DNA of 64,000 nucleotides from Gordius sp. MW1 (Eukaryota > Nematomorpha > Gordioida > Gordea > Gordiidae). This document shows positions 11,400 to 22,979 of this stretch, piece by piece. The position numbers were made by a program, and so were the translations under genes. The stretch covers positions 14,169,001 to 14,233,000 of the forward strand of contig OZ038530.1 in NCBI GenBank assembly GCA_964036665.1. The letters run 5' to 3'. Under the pieces are notes generated by a model, which had not been told where the DNA came from, did no database searches, and worked only from the letters and a program-made list of their open reading frames with translations. Every line of letters begins with the position of its first letter. Position 1 is the stretch's first letter.

Positions 11400-12300
11400 A
11401 TAATATATCTCAATAAATTTAGTACGCACAGATTGCCTCTTGGCAAATCTATGTCTTTTTAAATCTAAATGTATACATTAGCTTTAACTCCCGCTAATTT
11501 AAAAATTCTATGAAATTCTACTTCAACACTGTTTTTTATAGTTTATCTGAGTTTGTTATCTGCTAGTGTAATGACATTTCGAGTGTGATGATCCTTTTTT
11601 AAAATTATTTGCATAGCAACAATGTATAACCAAAAAATTTCAAAAGATGAAAAGGAATTCAAGTATTCAATTTACCTAAAAGAACTGCCCCTGGTTATAG
11701 AATTGCTCTTGTAGGCGTGGGAAAATGCTCAACCAACTTTTATTTTGGCAAGCGAACAAGTGAACTAGAAACAATGGATTAAAAGCTTTTTGCCAACAGT
11801 TTAATTTTAAAACCATAGACTAGATAGATTGCTCATTAACTTTAAATAGGCGTATCGATTTTCTGCAATTTTAAAATGTTTACGAATAAGGGAATGACAT
11901 ACAGATTATTGTAATTTTGGTTAATTAAAGTGTTTTTTGAACGTAATAAAAAATTTAGCATTATAGATTTTTAATGAATATATCAAATCATAATCATTTA
12001 ACAGAATCAACAGTAACAAATGCTTTGAAATGTAAACGACGCTATAATTGTGTAAAATTTTTTCTCTTAATCACAAATTCTAATTTTTAAGGGCTTAGAA
12101 ATAATCATTCGTTAAATAGAAACGACACTATGTAAAAAGGGGCTGGGGCTTAAGGAAGTCTGTCCTTCCTATTTTTAATATATGACACATCTCGCCATTT
12201 TAAATGGCAAGACACAGACCCTATAACTTTAAGTTCGATGGTAAAACCTAGGTTCTGTCGAGTTAAAACATAGCAAACAGATAAAGCTAGTGCCCGAGCA
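11400..12300. other. AT-rich stretch with no recognised gene
   Basis: Nothing recognisable was seen on either strand beyond short chance ORFs. Confidence 0.4.
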
Positions 12301-13196
12301 AAAGGAGTAGTGTTTTTATCTCGTTTCGGTCTCGAGAAAATCTCGTCTCGGGTGCTATTATGAGAGTATCGATCTCGTCTCGATCTAAAAAAATTTCTGT
12401 CTCGTCTCGACAAGAAATTTTGACATATTTTGACTTAAAAAAACTTATACTATTGTAATTTTTCCCCTTATTTATTTAAAAATAAAAAAAATTACGAAAA
12501 TTAAAATAGCGCCCCATTTTTAAATCAAAAACTAGTATGAAGGTATCATTGTCATATTTGAACTAGCTGGGATCATTAGGAGTTTGCAAGAATATGTAAT
12601 GTTTTTGGTTAAAGAAGTCAAGAAAACAATTGTAACCCCTTGAAAAAACCTTCATCACTTCGTTCCTAAAAAATTTATTGCAGTTTATATAATGTTATAG
12701 AAACCCAAAAGGTACGAGCGGATACTTTTTATCCATATTGTTGTAAAAACAACAATAAATGTAGCATCGTTATTGGTAGGGATAAGAGTTTTGAGGTTTT
12801 TAATAAATTGCACATATATATTATAGTTATATAGCAAGTACTTTTACATTAAAAAATTAAATAATTTGATTATAGTGTAGAGCCCATATTATGTCCAAAA
12901 ATATTTACTTATCTTTTTATATAATTTTGCCACAACTAATTTTATTAATAAAGCTTATGCTCATATATTCTTGTGTAGTGCAAAATCGCAGAGAAAATGT
13001 AGTGGATTTAAGTTCACTTGCCAACTCTAACATTAATAATGATAAAGGTAATGCAAGTGGCAAAACAAATGCATAATGTGATTTATGACTTGAGAAGAGG
13101 TGTGTTATGAGTTCTGACTTAACAAACTCGTGGTAGTCCCATGATATTCATTTCAAAGCAATGGTTCAGCAGGCAGAGATATCTGGGTGCTTTAAA

Positions 13197-14543
13197 TTTT
13201 TAGGACCTGCAAAATTGTTTTAAGGCCCGGACCGAGTCCGGAATTTATAATGTAAGAAAAAACACGCCCGGCCCGGGGCCGAATTTTAGCATTTTTAAAT
13301 ACAAGGCCCGGCCCCGGAATTTTAATAATTGCAGAATTTTAATCAAACTCAATTTTAGCAAATTTGATTAAAAAATAAAACGCACATATTAAAATTATAA
13401 ATCGATAATGGGACTATGTTGATGCAAAAAAACACAGGCATCAAATATTTCCGCGTTTAAATTTGTTTTTCGCTCTTCATAAATGCGGCTTCTGACGAAA
13501 AACATCTCTCAGCGGCCCGTTGACGAAAAACACTTTTTACTCGAGGCAGCATTTGGCATAGTGTAGTGTCAATGTTAAGTAATTTTTTTATAGCAGTCAT
13601 GCCACATATCTGTTGTACCTTATACAATATATAGTGTGATTCAAAATTTTATATCTGAACAGTGTCCCTCTGAAAGGGCATTGAAAATGGTGGAACATAT
13701 TTTATTTATTAACGTTCCACAGTTTGAACAATATGTGTAGTTATAGTTGTTGGACATGGCATAATATCCTTAGCATTAATATTGCCATGTATAGAGCCCA
13801 ATCTGATTAAATGTTGGGCTAATTGTATCCCATCACCATGAATTGTATTGAAAGATCTCATATCCATTACAAAAATAGGCTATTGAGGATATGAGATCTT
13901 TTTTGGTTTTTGCAGGGTTTGTAAGTTTTGTTGAAGGTAGCTTAGATAGGCAATTGTTCAATTTTTCCATATATTTTTTTCCGGACTTCTTTACAGCATT
14001 CATGCCATTGGAGATGAGTGTTCCCTATAAAGCATTATCAAAACTAAGATAAAGAATTACCTAATAGCAAGAATTTTAGGATAGCATATTCTTGCAAATC
14101 TTGCAAAAACAAAACTTATTTTCTTATCAATATTGACATACACATATAGGAATTTTTTCCATACTTCACTCTTTCTTCTATGATTTTCTTTTAATTTATA
14201 AAATTCTTTCTGAATATTTTTAGGTATTAGCAGTAGATTTCTTATACTCAATTGTTTGTATATTAGAAAAAGGAAATTAATGAATGAATGTTTAACTAAT
14301 TTAAAAACTCGAAATTAATTTTTTTCTTGAAATTTTATAGATTGTCTCAAATATAATAAAAGACTACTTAGACTACTACTTCTAAATTATTCCGGGCCGG
14401 GCCTATAATTTATAAATTGGGCCCTGCCCGGCCCCGAATTTTAAAGCCTCAAATTTAAGAACCGAGCCCGGCCCGGGTCCGTCCGGGCTTTTTTTGGGCC
14501 GGGCCGGCCTGGGCATCAGGCCGCCCGTGCAGGTCTCTATAGT
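13197..14543 (-). mobile_element. hAT-like element with GGCCCGG subterminal arrays
   Basis: GC-rich blocks made of GGCCCGG and CCGGGCC words occur at 13230-13320 and, in mirrored form, at 14390-14535. The right end read inward is TAGAGACCTGCACGGGCGG and the left contains TAGGACCTGCA. Between them lie minus-strand remains of a Hermes-like transposase. Exact borders and a target duplication were not resolved. Confidence 0.55.
13430..14280 (-). pseudogene. Hermes-like hAT transposase remnant
   Basis: Read 5' to 3' on the minus strand, 14251-14057 gives a BED-finger-like stretch (RRKSEVWKKFLYVYVN) that lacks clear zinc ligands. Further on, near 13620-13580, shifted frames give GTTDMWHDCYKKIT, which fits the TTDxWTDxYKKI signature around the first catalytic region of Hermes/hobo transposases. 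Stops and shifts break it throughout. Confidence 0.6.
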
Positions 14544-15029
14544 CAAATTTATATCATCATTTTGATTAATTAGCCACTGATTTAAGATATCATCATAGGA
14601 GAGGATGATGTAATTGTTGCTAAACTTGAAGATGCTTTAGGAAACTCATTTTAAGTCTGTGTGTTTATATTATAATAAGGATATAAATATGCAATAAAAA
14701 TTATGAAAATTTATTTACATGATATTTTATTCAAAGAGCTAAAATTATTAAAATTTGAATGATAAGCGGCTACTTGGTTGGATATATTATTTAATATCTA
14801 AAGTGTTCCTATTATATTTATTTATATCTAACATCCCAAATGTGAATTACAAATAAAAAATGCAGAATTAATTTAATAAATTTTTATGATGATCAATTGA
14901 AAAATTTAAAAGCCGAGATCTTGCCAATAAACCTCGTATCGTCTCGCCTCGACTAAATTCTCGTCTCAATCTCTACACAATTTTTCAAAGTCTCGTCTCG
15001 ACCCGGTCAACGATACTTAAGACCCCCTA

Positions 15030-16230
15030 GGATCGGCAGAGCATCTTAAATCCGTAAAATATTTAGCTGTATCAGAAATCTCCATTTTTATTCCTATCTT
15101 TCGTCTCAGGGACGTTTGGGAAGATTGCTTTAAATGTTTTAAAGAACTTAATAAACGCTCACCTTTTCAAAAGTATCAAAAAGTTTTCTACTAAGACAAT
15201 CAAGCGCCATCAATCGCTAAATTCAATTTTTACTCCCTGTTGGATTCAATGCCTATTCTTAAAGAAGACGAAGATTGCCTATTAATCATTTTGTTTAAAT
15301 ATTTTCTTTCTTGTATCCTTTTATTAATTTCATTATATATTTAATACTTTTTTATAATAAAGCATGCTTAAAAACAAGTTAAAAATAAATTATTTACCCT
15401 TTACCCTTATAGTATCAAAAGTAAATTAAATCTAATAAATATAGTGAAATATTTTCACCGATTTTGTCCAATATAACCTGGCTTTGCCCAAAAAATTTTT
15501 AAGAAGGGTTTGGGCAAAAATCAAATAATCAGGGTTGGAGATGGCCAGGTAAGTTAGGCAACTCAGGCTGCATGGCCCAAACCAAACTCAAGCCAGCACA
15601 CCCTGACATAATATTTGACAATTAACACAATTTTATTTTTAATCAATATAAAGTTCCTACCTTTATATAATTTTATTGTGGTTAAAACTGCAAAATTTGT
15701 TTTAAAAACACACATATCAAAAAACGATTATAACTTTAAAAAATTAAAAAATATTCTTATTTGATTTCTTAATTACATTTACGCTTTTAAAGGTAAATTA
15801 TTATAAAAATGATAACAAATAGCAGGTATATTAGATTTTGAATACCACCACTGGATTAAGGGTAGATGGTATTTGTAAATAATAACTAGTTTATCGGACC
15901 TAAGTTAGGGAAATTCGCACGAGGCGTTTTCATCCAATTTGTTTATGTATTCCTATTAAAAAGTTTTTAAGGATTAACTTATTGGGCTCACGAGTTTGAA
16001 TTGCCGAGCTTCTCACTCATAAAAAAGCATCCTTTGCATCTAGCTAAATTTAAATTTAACAAAGCCATTTTAGTTCATTGTGGCTTACAATTTGGGCTGT
16101 GTTAGAATAGTTAAGAGTGGCGGAGTTGCTAGCGGTTTTGAATTGTAAGAAAAAGTTATAGTCAAATAAGTGTTGACCTAAACCAAAAATAACCAAAAAG
16201 AACTCTAGAGACGTCTGACATGTGTCGAGC
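15030..16230. other. Intergenic upstream of NDUFAF4
   Basis: AT-rich. At 15475-15610 there is a patch with CCTGGCTTTGCCC, GGGTTTGGGC and GGCCCAAACC words that looks like a decayed hAT end of the kind seen elsewhere. Otherwise I see nothing. Confidence 0.35.
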
Positions 16231-16238
16231 ATATGATT

Positions 16239-17293
16239 ATGGGTCAGTTGATTACATACATACGAAAACCCACAAAAATATATAATCATAGCAATAGAAG
16301 TATAAAATATGTTGAAAATGTTGAGAAATTTGGAGCCAAATCTGCACCAAGATTTAAACCAACTAACGAAGTACCAGGTAATTATTTTTGTCAAGTTGAG
16401 GTACTATAAGTTTTAGAAGATCCGTCTATATGGAGCGATATTAAAGAAAAACACAAGGAACTCTCCAAAAATATGCAAATCTTTAATATCAAGTCTATTC
16501 CTTTTCAAAACAATGTAAGGTTTCTTAAGGAATTTTTTTTAGTTTTAATTTATTGATAATAATTATATTGAGTCCTAGATTAATGAATATCATTGCATTA
16601 CACACATTCTTTTTTATTATTTGATGCTAGACTGATGAAACATCACTTAATTTAACGAAAACTTCTGTTATCAAGTCTCTTCCAACTAATAGGAAATCAT
16701 TGGACTTAGTATTAGGGTATACTGAACCAAAAATAATTCCAAGTGGGAAAATTAGTGTTAAAAAGTTTCTAGAAATGCTAAATTTGAAGTTACAATTACA
16801 ACAATTAGTGGCAGAAAATAACCATCTTTCACAAAAATTAGACAAAAAATTAAGTAAAGAAGAGCAGCAATCTACACAGATCACACAAAGTGATATTATA
16901 AACTTTATAGCTCACGAATATGGATTGGCCATTGATGATGTTTGCATTTTACTAGATTACTATAAAATTTTTAGAATATATATACCAAAAGGCAAACATT
17001 TTATAAACAATACTAATCCTCAAACCCCAAATCATGCTAATGCTAATAGCATTCAACCAAAACCCTTTTTAACAGGTCTGGTTGATGATAAATCCCACGT
17101 AAAGGCCCCCATTATGCTTGAAGGCAATGAGTTCTCACTAGAAAATATTTTTAAGGTTACGGGAAGAGATGTACCACAGATTGATTTAGGACAATATAAA
17201 GATTTTAATAAACAGGAAATGAGCCAAAAATTAATCAATTTTAAAAACAAAGTTTTATTAACTGCACAAAATTCAAGTTGTCCTAATATATAA
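16239..17293 (+). CDS. NDUFAF4: Complex I assembly factor NDUFAF4 homologue
   Basis: Assembly factor for the Q-module side of mitochondrial NADH dehydrogenase (family knowledge). Three exons, 16239-16377, 16417-16514 and 16631-17293, join in phase to 299 residues. The start MGQLITYI has the Met-Gly that family members use for N-myristoylation; an in-frame ATG six bases upstream would spoil it, so the inner ATG is chosen. Landmarks are KSAPRFKPTNEVPG (family APRHPST), NMQIFNIKSIPFQNN, GYTEPKIIPSGKISVKKFL (family IPKGKISIVEAL) and ILLDYYKIFRIYIPKGK (family LLKYFVTFEVEIFPP). An insert of about 25-30 residues rich in Gln/Lys lies between the last two, and about 98 residues follow the point where the human protein ends. 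Intron 1 is 39 nt, intron 2 116 nt. Confidence 0.87.
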
Positions 17294-17299
17294 TAATTA

Positions 17300-17870
17300 C
17301 ATTTTTTTTTAATTCAAAAAAATTTTGTTTTACGCACAAAACACTTTGATATTATCTGCTATAATATTATCAAAATAAATAATTTTTAACATATCAGTTG
17401 ATTCTACAAAATTACATGCAAAGTTTAATTATAGTTATATTAATTAATTTTGTTAAAAAAATTATTTTACAAAAATAGTGATTAAATAAATTTTACACTG
17501 TTACATTTTATTCAAAACTTTAAGCTATAATTAAACATTAAACTTTTTAACTTGTGAAGAATATAAATTAGTAAATTATGATAGGAGGGTGTAAATAACT
17601 TAGTCCATTTGGAGTTATTATTGATTGTGAGTAGAATCCATGCTGATTTTTTATAAACATGACTTTAATGATTTTGTTAATATATATAATTCATCTTTTA
17701 CTTGTATTAGAAACCAAAAAATATTCAAGGAAGAAAATTAGCTTAATTCAATAAAAACTTCAAAGAAGATTGGTTTTATTAAAATTGCTTCCTTTTATAG
17801 GACATATTAAAATAGAAGTGAGTTTCGCACTTACTCAGCTTAAAGCTATTATAAATCTGTAATTAAAAAA
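17300..17870. other. 3' flank of NDUFAF4, no gene seen
   Basis: Very AT-rich. AATAAATAATTT at about 17375-17386, some 85 bp past the stop codon, could serve as a polyadenylation signal for NDUFAF4. Nothing else recognised. Confidence 0.4.
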
Positions 17871-17874
17871 CTCG

Positions 17875-18012
17875 GGCCTTCGGCCCTCGTGGGAAGGGGG
17901 AGGGGAGAAGGGAAGGGGGGAAGGGAAGGGGGGACGACTCATCTATACTTCGTATAAATGTATCATATTTGCTATGCAATTTATGGGCGAGAAAGGTGGG
18001 AAGGGGCGAGAA
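17875..18012. repeat. G-rich patch with repeated GGGG runs
   Basis: Begins with a short hairpin (GGGCCTTCGGCCC) and continues as GGAAGGGGG, GGGGAGAAGGGAAGGGG and similar runs. The spacing of G3-G6 runs would allow a G-quadruplex on the plus strand. It borders the tandem repeat tract that follows. Confidence 0.6.
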
Positions 18013-18284
18013 TGCCTATAAGGGGGTATTAAATGCCTAATGATTAATTAATTATTTATACAAATTTTCCATTTATAGGCAAAAAGTAATATAGGCAAAA
18101 TGTAATATAGGCAAGGGTTAGGGTTAGATTTAGTGTTTGCATCTAGTTGCGCATTACATTAGTTTTTATGGCCTTTAGTGATTATGGGTCTAACAAACAT
18201 TATATTATAAAACATCACAATGTTAAGAATTTGCAGAATTTTTGGGAGAAATTTTTTGTTGAATTTGAACAATTTTTAATTAAA

Positions 18285-19280
18285 AAAATCAAAAATTTGG
18301 CCAATGGTCACTTTTTCTCTATTGGTCAGTACTAACAGATACTCTATAAGTCAATGATAGCCAAAAAAAACGGGAAAAAAAATTTTGATGCTCACTTTGG
18401 CCAATGGTCATTTTTTTCCATTGGTCAGCAGCCAGCACACGGTAAAAGTGGATATAAATTCATAAGAGTAAAAAAAACGGAAAAAAAAATTTCGAATCAC
18501 ATTTTGGCCAATGGTCATTTTTTTCCATTGTTCAGCAGCCAGGACACGGTAAAAGTGGATATAAATTCATAATAGTCAAAAAAAAACGAGAAAAAAGTTT
18601 TCGAAAAACATTTTGGCCAATGATCATTTTTTTCCATTGGTCAGCAGCCAGCGGACGGCCAAAAAGTCATAATAGCAATGGTAGGAACAGGAACAATCAT
18701 AATAGTCAAAAAAAAACGAAAAAAATAATTTCGATTCACATTTTGGCCAATGGTCATTTTTTCAATCGGTCAGGAGCCAGCGGACGGCCAAAGAGTCATA
18801 ATAGCAATGGTAGTAACAGGAACAATCATAATAGTCAAAAAAAAAACGAAAAAATAAACTCGGATTCACATATTGGCCAATGGTCATTTTTTTCATTGGT
18901 CAGCAGCCAACGGACGGCCAAAAAGTCTTATTATCAATGATAGTAACAAGAACAATCATAAGAGTCAAAAAAACTCCGGGATTCTAACCCAAAAACTAGT
19001 TAAATTGCATAGCAATTAAAAGTAAACAACTTTTATTGATATTATATAACATTGGTCAGCAGCCAGCGGACGGCCAAAAAGTCATAATAGCAATGGTAAA
19101 AACAGGAACAATCATAATAGTAAAAAAAAAACGAAAAAAATAATTTCGATTCACATTTTGGCCAATGGTCATTTTTTCATTGGTCAGCAGCCAGCGGACG
19201 GCCAAAAATTCTTATTATCAATGATAGTAACAAGAACAATCATAAGAGTCAAAAAAACTCCGGGATTCTAACCCCAAAAC
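18285..19280. repeat. Degenerate 110-130 bp tandem repeat (satellite-like)
   Basis: At least seven copies of a unit containing TTGGCCAATGGTCATTTTTT, CCATTGGTCAGCAGCC and, in later copies, AGCGGACGGCCAAAAAGTC with AACAGGAACAATCATAATAG. Copies start near 18295, 18398, 18505, 18612, 18742, 18870 and 19158, with a partial copy at 19050. Early copies are shorter; later ones gain the AGCGGACGGCC segment. CCAATGG and CCATTGG within each unit are inverted, so each can form a small hairpin. Confidence 0.85.
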
Positions 19281-19414
19281 TAGTTAAATTGCATAGCAAT
19301 TAAAAAGTAAACAACTTTTATTTATGTTTATTATATAACTAGTTAAATTGCATAGCATTAAAAGTAAACAACTTTTATCTATGTTTATTATATAATAGAT
19401 AATTTAACAAATCT

Positions 19415-19550
19415 TATATATAACACACCGAGGGAGATAGAGATGAGGGGTGGGGCACCTCTTATGCATTAATTTAAAAAATAACACAGCGAGGGAGATA
19501 GAGATGAGGGGTGGGGCACCTCTTTCTCATGCATTAATTTAAAAAATCGA
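19415..19550. repeat. Two direct copies of a ~65-bp GA-rich unit
   Basis: GAGGGAGATAGAGATGAGGG followed by GTGGGGCACCTCTT and a TGCATTAATTTAAAAAAT tail appears twice in a row, at about 19429-19481 and 19490-19550. A related GAGGGAGATAGATATGGGG word occurs at 28434, so the unit is probably part of a dispersed repeat. Confidence 0.7.
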
Positions 19551-19758
19551 AAACCTAATATACCCAATGCAAATAGATAGGGAGGGTAACGGACGGACAA
19601 CGGACGGACAACAAAAAACGAGCCCATAAATTGCATAGCAATTAAAAGAGGTATATACATTTGACAGGCATGTCAAAATAAAATCTGATAAATTATATCA
19701 TTAGCTGAAAATAATATATAATTAAGATATACAATGAATGATAAAAAAATTTATAAAC

Positions 19759-19874
19759 CATGGGCGTAGCAAAGGGGGGGGGCAGGGAGGGCTAAATTCA
19801 AAAATTTGTTATAATTATGGCTAACATTTCAAGCCCCTCGCCCCCCTCTAATCCCAATGCTGGCTACGCCCATC
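19759..19874. mobile_element. MITE of the CATGGGCGTAG family
   Basis: 116 bp between CATGGGCGTAGC and GGCTACGCCCATC. Flanks TTATAAAC (19751-19758) and TAATAAAC (19875-19882) form an 8-bp duplication with one mismatch. Relative to the 2249 and 7966 copies it is inverted. Confidence 0.82.
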
Positions 19875-19911
19875 TAATAAACTATTGTTCATATATATCA
19901 AGGGTTAGATT

Positions 19912-22517
19912 CAGAGACCAGATTGCCCGGCCCGCCTGAACGAATTTTTATTTTTGGACGGGCCCGAAGGGACACGTTGGGCTTATGAAATTTTTAAGAA
20001 AATGTATTATTTTTCTTTTTTATTTGATTGCACATGAAATTGCTAAAAGAGTTAAGAAAATTGATTTCGCCATCCGTCCTCAAGTTATTTCTATAATTTT
20101 TGCCCGAACCACTCTATTTCCATCAAGTCCCTATCCCTAGCTACGTTCATGGAGAGGATTGAAATATTTATATATAAGTAGCCCTTTCATAGTTCACATG
20201 TGCCGTCTAAACATAATTCAAAAGCGTCATGCCCAAATTAACACAATGCATGCAAGTGTTAAATTTTATTCTAATATCACAACAAATTATTTGCGAAGTA
20301 TTTTATTCAAATTGCTAAGTATTTTTAGCGTCATTGCTAAGTATCTTATTCATTTGCTAAGTATTTAATTCGTTTGCTAAGTTTAAATTAATGCTAAGTA
20401 TTAAATTCAAATGCTAAGTATTTTATTCATTTGCTAAGTATTTAAATAAATTTTGCTAGGTATTTTATTGTTTTGCTAAGTATTTTATTTGTTTGCTAAG
20501 TATTTTAATGTTTTGCTAAGTATTTAAATTATATGCTAAGTATTTAAATATATTATGCTAAGTATTTAAATTATTGCTAAGTATTTAAATAAATTGTGCC
20601 AACTATTTAAATTATTTGCTAAGTATTTAAATAAATTATGCTAAGTATATTATCTAGGTTTATAAATAAATTATGCTAAGAAAAGATTTTATAAATTTAA
20701 ACAAATATAGCTGTCTGTTGATTTTAAATACATGTTTCAAATTTTGACTAATGAGGTCATGAAATTAAGTAATAAAAATGCAGTTTTTGAAGTTCATGTC
20801 ATTGATGCAGCCAGTGCAATTCATAATGCATTTAAAGCTGTTTTGGGAGATAAAATGGTTGTGTTATAGGGTTAGGGTTTATTGTAGTTGAATATAATCT
20901 CTATCAACTATCCTATTGGCTATTTAGATTATTTTATATATGAAGACATTATAGAACATGAAGGGTATTTCTTCACCTACAAATAAATAATCATAATTCT
21001 TTTATTCAAATCTAAAATAAATTATTTTTCATATTATAACAATATAAAATTAAAATATTATATTTTTCAACTTTAAATTTTGGTAATTCATTAAAATAAT
21101 TCCCATTAAAACTTAACTTCAAATTTCAACACTTTTTTGTGTCATAAATAAAACTTTGAATTAAAAAACTTTAATAATTTAGCACTTCAAAATAGAAAAT
21201 CTAGCATTTTTAAAAATTAAACATTTTCTTTGAAATTATTACCATTAAAACCTTATTATCTTATATTTTTTTAATACTCAGCATTTTGATTAAAACTCAT
21301 AATTTAGATTTTTTTAATAAAATACTTAGCATTTTAATAAAAAAAACTTAGTATATCAAAATAAAAACTCTGCAATTTAATAATAAAAACTTAGCATTTA
21401 AAAATAAAAAACTTAGCATTTAAAAATAAAATACTTAGCATTTCCTTTAAAATACTTAGCATTTAAAATAAAATACTTAGCATTTAAAAATAAAATACTT
21501 AGCATTTAATAATAAAATACTTAGCATTTAGATTAAAATACTTAGCATAAAATACTTAGCGTTTTTTAATCAATTACTTAGCACTTTAATTAAAATACTT
21601 AGCATAAATTACTTAGCAATTTGTAATTATTTACTTAGCAGTTAAATAACACCCATCTTATTTGGCTTAACGAATCTTCCTCAATTCGCCCTACTCGTTG
21701 CTATCGCTAAGCTATTACTTATTTTTATGATAATAAATTTCTATACCTTTCTTTTTTTGCTATGATTAAAAAAAAATTCCATAAATTACATTTAAATTCC
21801 ATTGATAAATTATTGTTTTTTTATCAAAAAAGTAAGTTCTAAGAACACAGATTGGCTAATTGAACTAATTTATTCATTAAGAAGTTTATTTATAGGGTAG
21901 GGGCTTAAACGGGTTATCCCAAAAGGGGAGTACAATTTTGTCTATTTTAAGATTATTTTTATAAAATATTTATATTTTTAACTTAATTAAAAAATTGCTA
22001 CATAAATGTTTTCATGAACATCGGCTGCTTTTGCTGTTATATTATATGTAAACGTTCTAACCTGTTTGTACCTAAATGCATTAACAATTAAGATATTGTG
22101 ACCTAGAGCGGTTTTGCCAGTAAAAACAATATTTTAATGAAACTCTGGCCAAATATTTTAGACTACGTTTTTTTGACCTATTAGGATTAAAATTAAAGAT
22201 CAAAAGTTTCACTTGGAAAAATCACTCGACTTTTAAATAATCTAGGAAATTAAATTTTGTCCGGGATAATAAAATATTGCTATATTTGTTTTATTCAATA
22301 CGCCATTAATTTAATGCTTATTTTTTAATAGTGGTTGAAAGGATTTGAGATCACAATTTCGGGCCTGACAGGCAAATTTAATATTTTGGGCCGGGCACTT
22401 CGGGCAGCTTAAATGTTTCGGACGGGCCCGGGCGGATACTTAGAAGGGTTCGGGCTGGCAATGAGGTTAAAAAATTGAACCGGGCCGGGTTCGAACCTAC
22501 AAAAAATCTGACCTCTG
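19912..22517. mobile_element. hAT element (GGCCCGG-type) with mirrored minisatellite core
   Basis: Ends are CAGAGACCAGATTGCCCGG at left and, read inward, CAGAGGTCAGATTTTTTG at right. Flanks GTTAGATT (19904-19911) and GTTAGAAT (22518-22525) are an 8-bp duplication with one mismatch. Subterminal GGGCCCGGGC-type words lie at 19925-19980 and 22360-22495. I could not recognise transposase coding. The middle is occupied by the inverted GCTAAGTATTT arrays described separately. Confidence 0.75.
20285..21650. repeat. Mirrored minisatellite arms (GCTAAGTATTT / AAATACTTAGC)
   Basis: The left arm, about 20285-20690, has roughly 17 copies of GCTAAGTATTT spaced about 20-25 bp. The right arm, about 21290-21640, has a similar number of the reverse complement, AAATACTTAGC. 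The 600-bp spacer is AT-rich and without a recognised gene. The arms are tandem arrays in opposite orientation, so the whole can fold back. A related structure lies at 33603-34510. Confidence 0.85.
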
Positions 22518-22529
22518 GTTAGAATTGAA

Positions 22530-22975
22530 AATGGCATCACATAAATTTCGTGCATTTCAGGGGGCTTTTAATTTTTTCCCCTCCAAAATAGTTTGTTACA
22601 AGCTCTATTTATAAGCATATGCCTGCACAGGTTTATCAAAAACTTACAAACAAAAAGGTGATTTTTATATTGAAAACAATAATATTTCGAACTTTTCAAC
22701 TAAACTCGACAATAACAGCACATTTAAATATTTTATTATAGCGGTAATTACAATGCAAAACTACAATCAATAAGCTAGGTAATATATTAACGGGCAGGCA
22801 GATAAATAGGGAATGCGATTTAAACTAATATGCCATAATAACATTTAACAATTTTTAACAACATTCCCGTTCAAGCACATATTTTATCTGAGATGCAACC
22901 ATATTCCTCCAATGCAGCTCGTCTTTGCGACTTCAAAGCCTAGTTGTTATTTAGATATAACCCTTTGAAATTCAA
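22530..22975. other. 3' flank of DHDDS, no gene seen
   Basis: AT-rich sequence between a hAT element and the DHDDS stop codon; no recognisable feature. Confidence 0.35.
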
Positions 22976-22979
22976 AATC

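Larger units (their letters stand above)
12308..15020. mobile_element. hAT-like element with CGAGACGAGA arrays, hosting another
   Basis: The left edge reads TAGTGTTTTTATCTCG and continues with repeated TCTCGTCTCG words to about 12420. The right edge at 14940-15010 has the same words in the same top-strand sense (CGTCTCGCCTCG, CAAAGTCTCGTCTCG). The TAGTGxTxTCG start matches the better preserved element at 26491-27705. No 8-bp duplication could be found, so both borders are approximate. A second, GGCCCGG-type element occupies about 13197-14543. Confidence 0.5.

Noticed and set aside
12891..13076. 61-residue plus-strand ORF with a hydrophobic stretch that looks like a signal peptide
   Set aside because: It lies in AT-rich DNA inside a decayed hAT element and the hydrophobic run is made of ATT/TTA codons expected by chance.
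16056..16394. 112-residue minus-strand ORF
   Set aside because: It is antisense to NDUFAF4 exon 1 and its flank, and shows no family motif.
18147..18940. Three plus-strand ORFs with GQWSFFS words
   Set aside because: They are translations of the tandem repeat unit, not genes.
20285..21650. CRISPR-like array
   Set aside because: The short repeats have no conserved long repeat or unique spacers, and the two arms are inverted; the window is eukaryotic.
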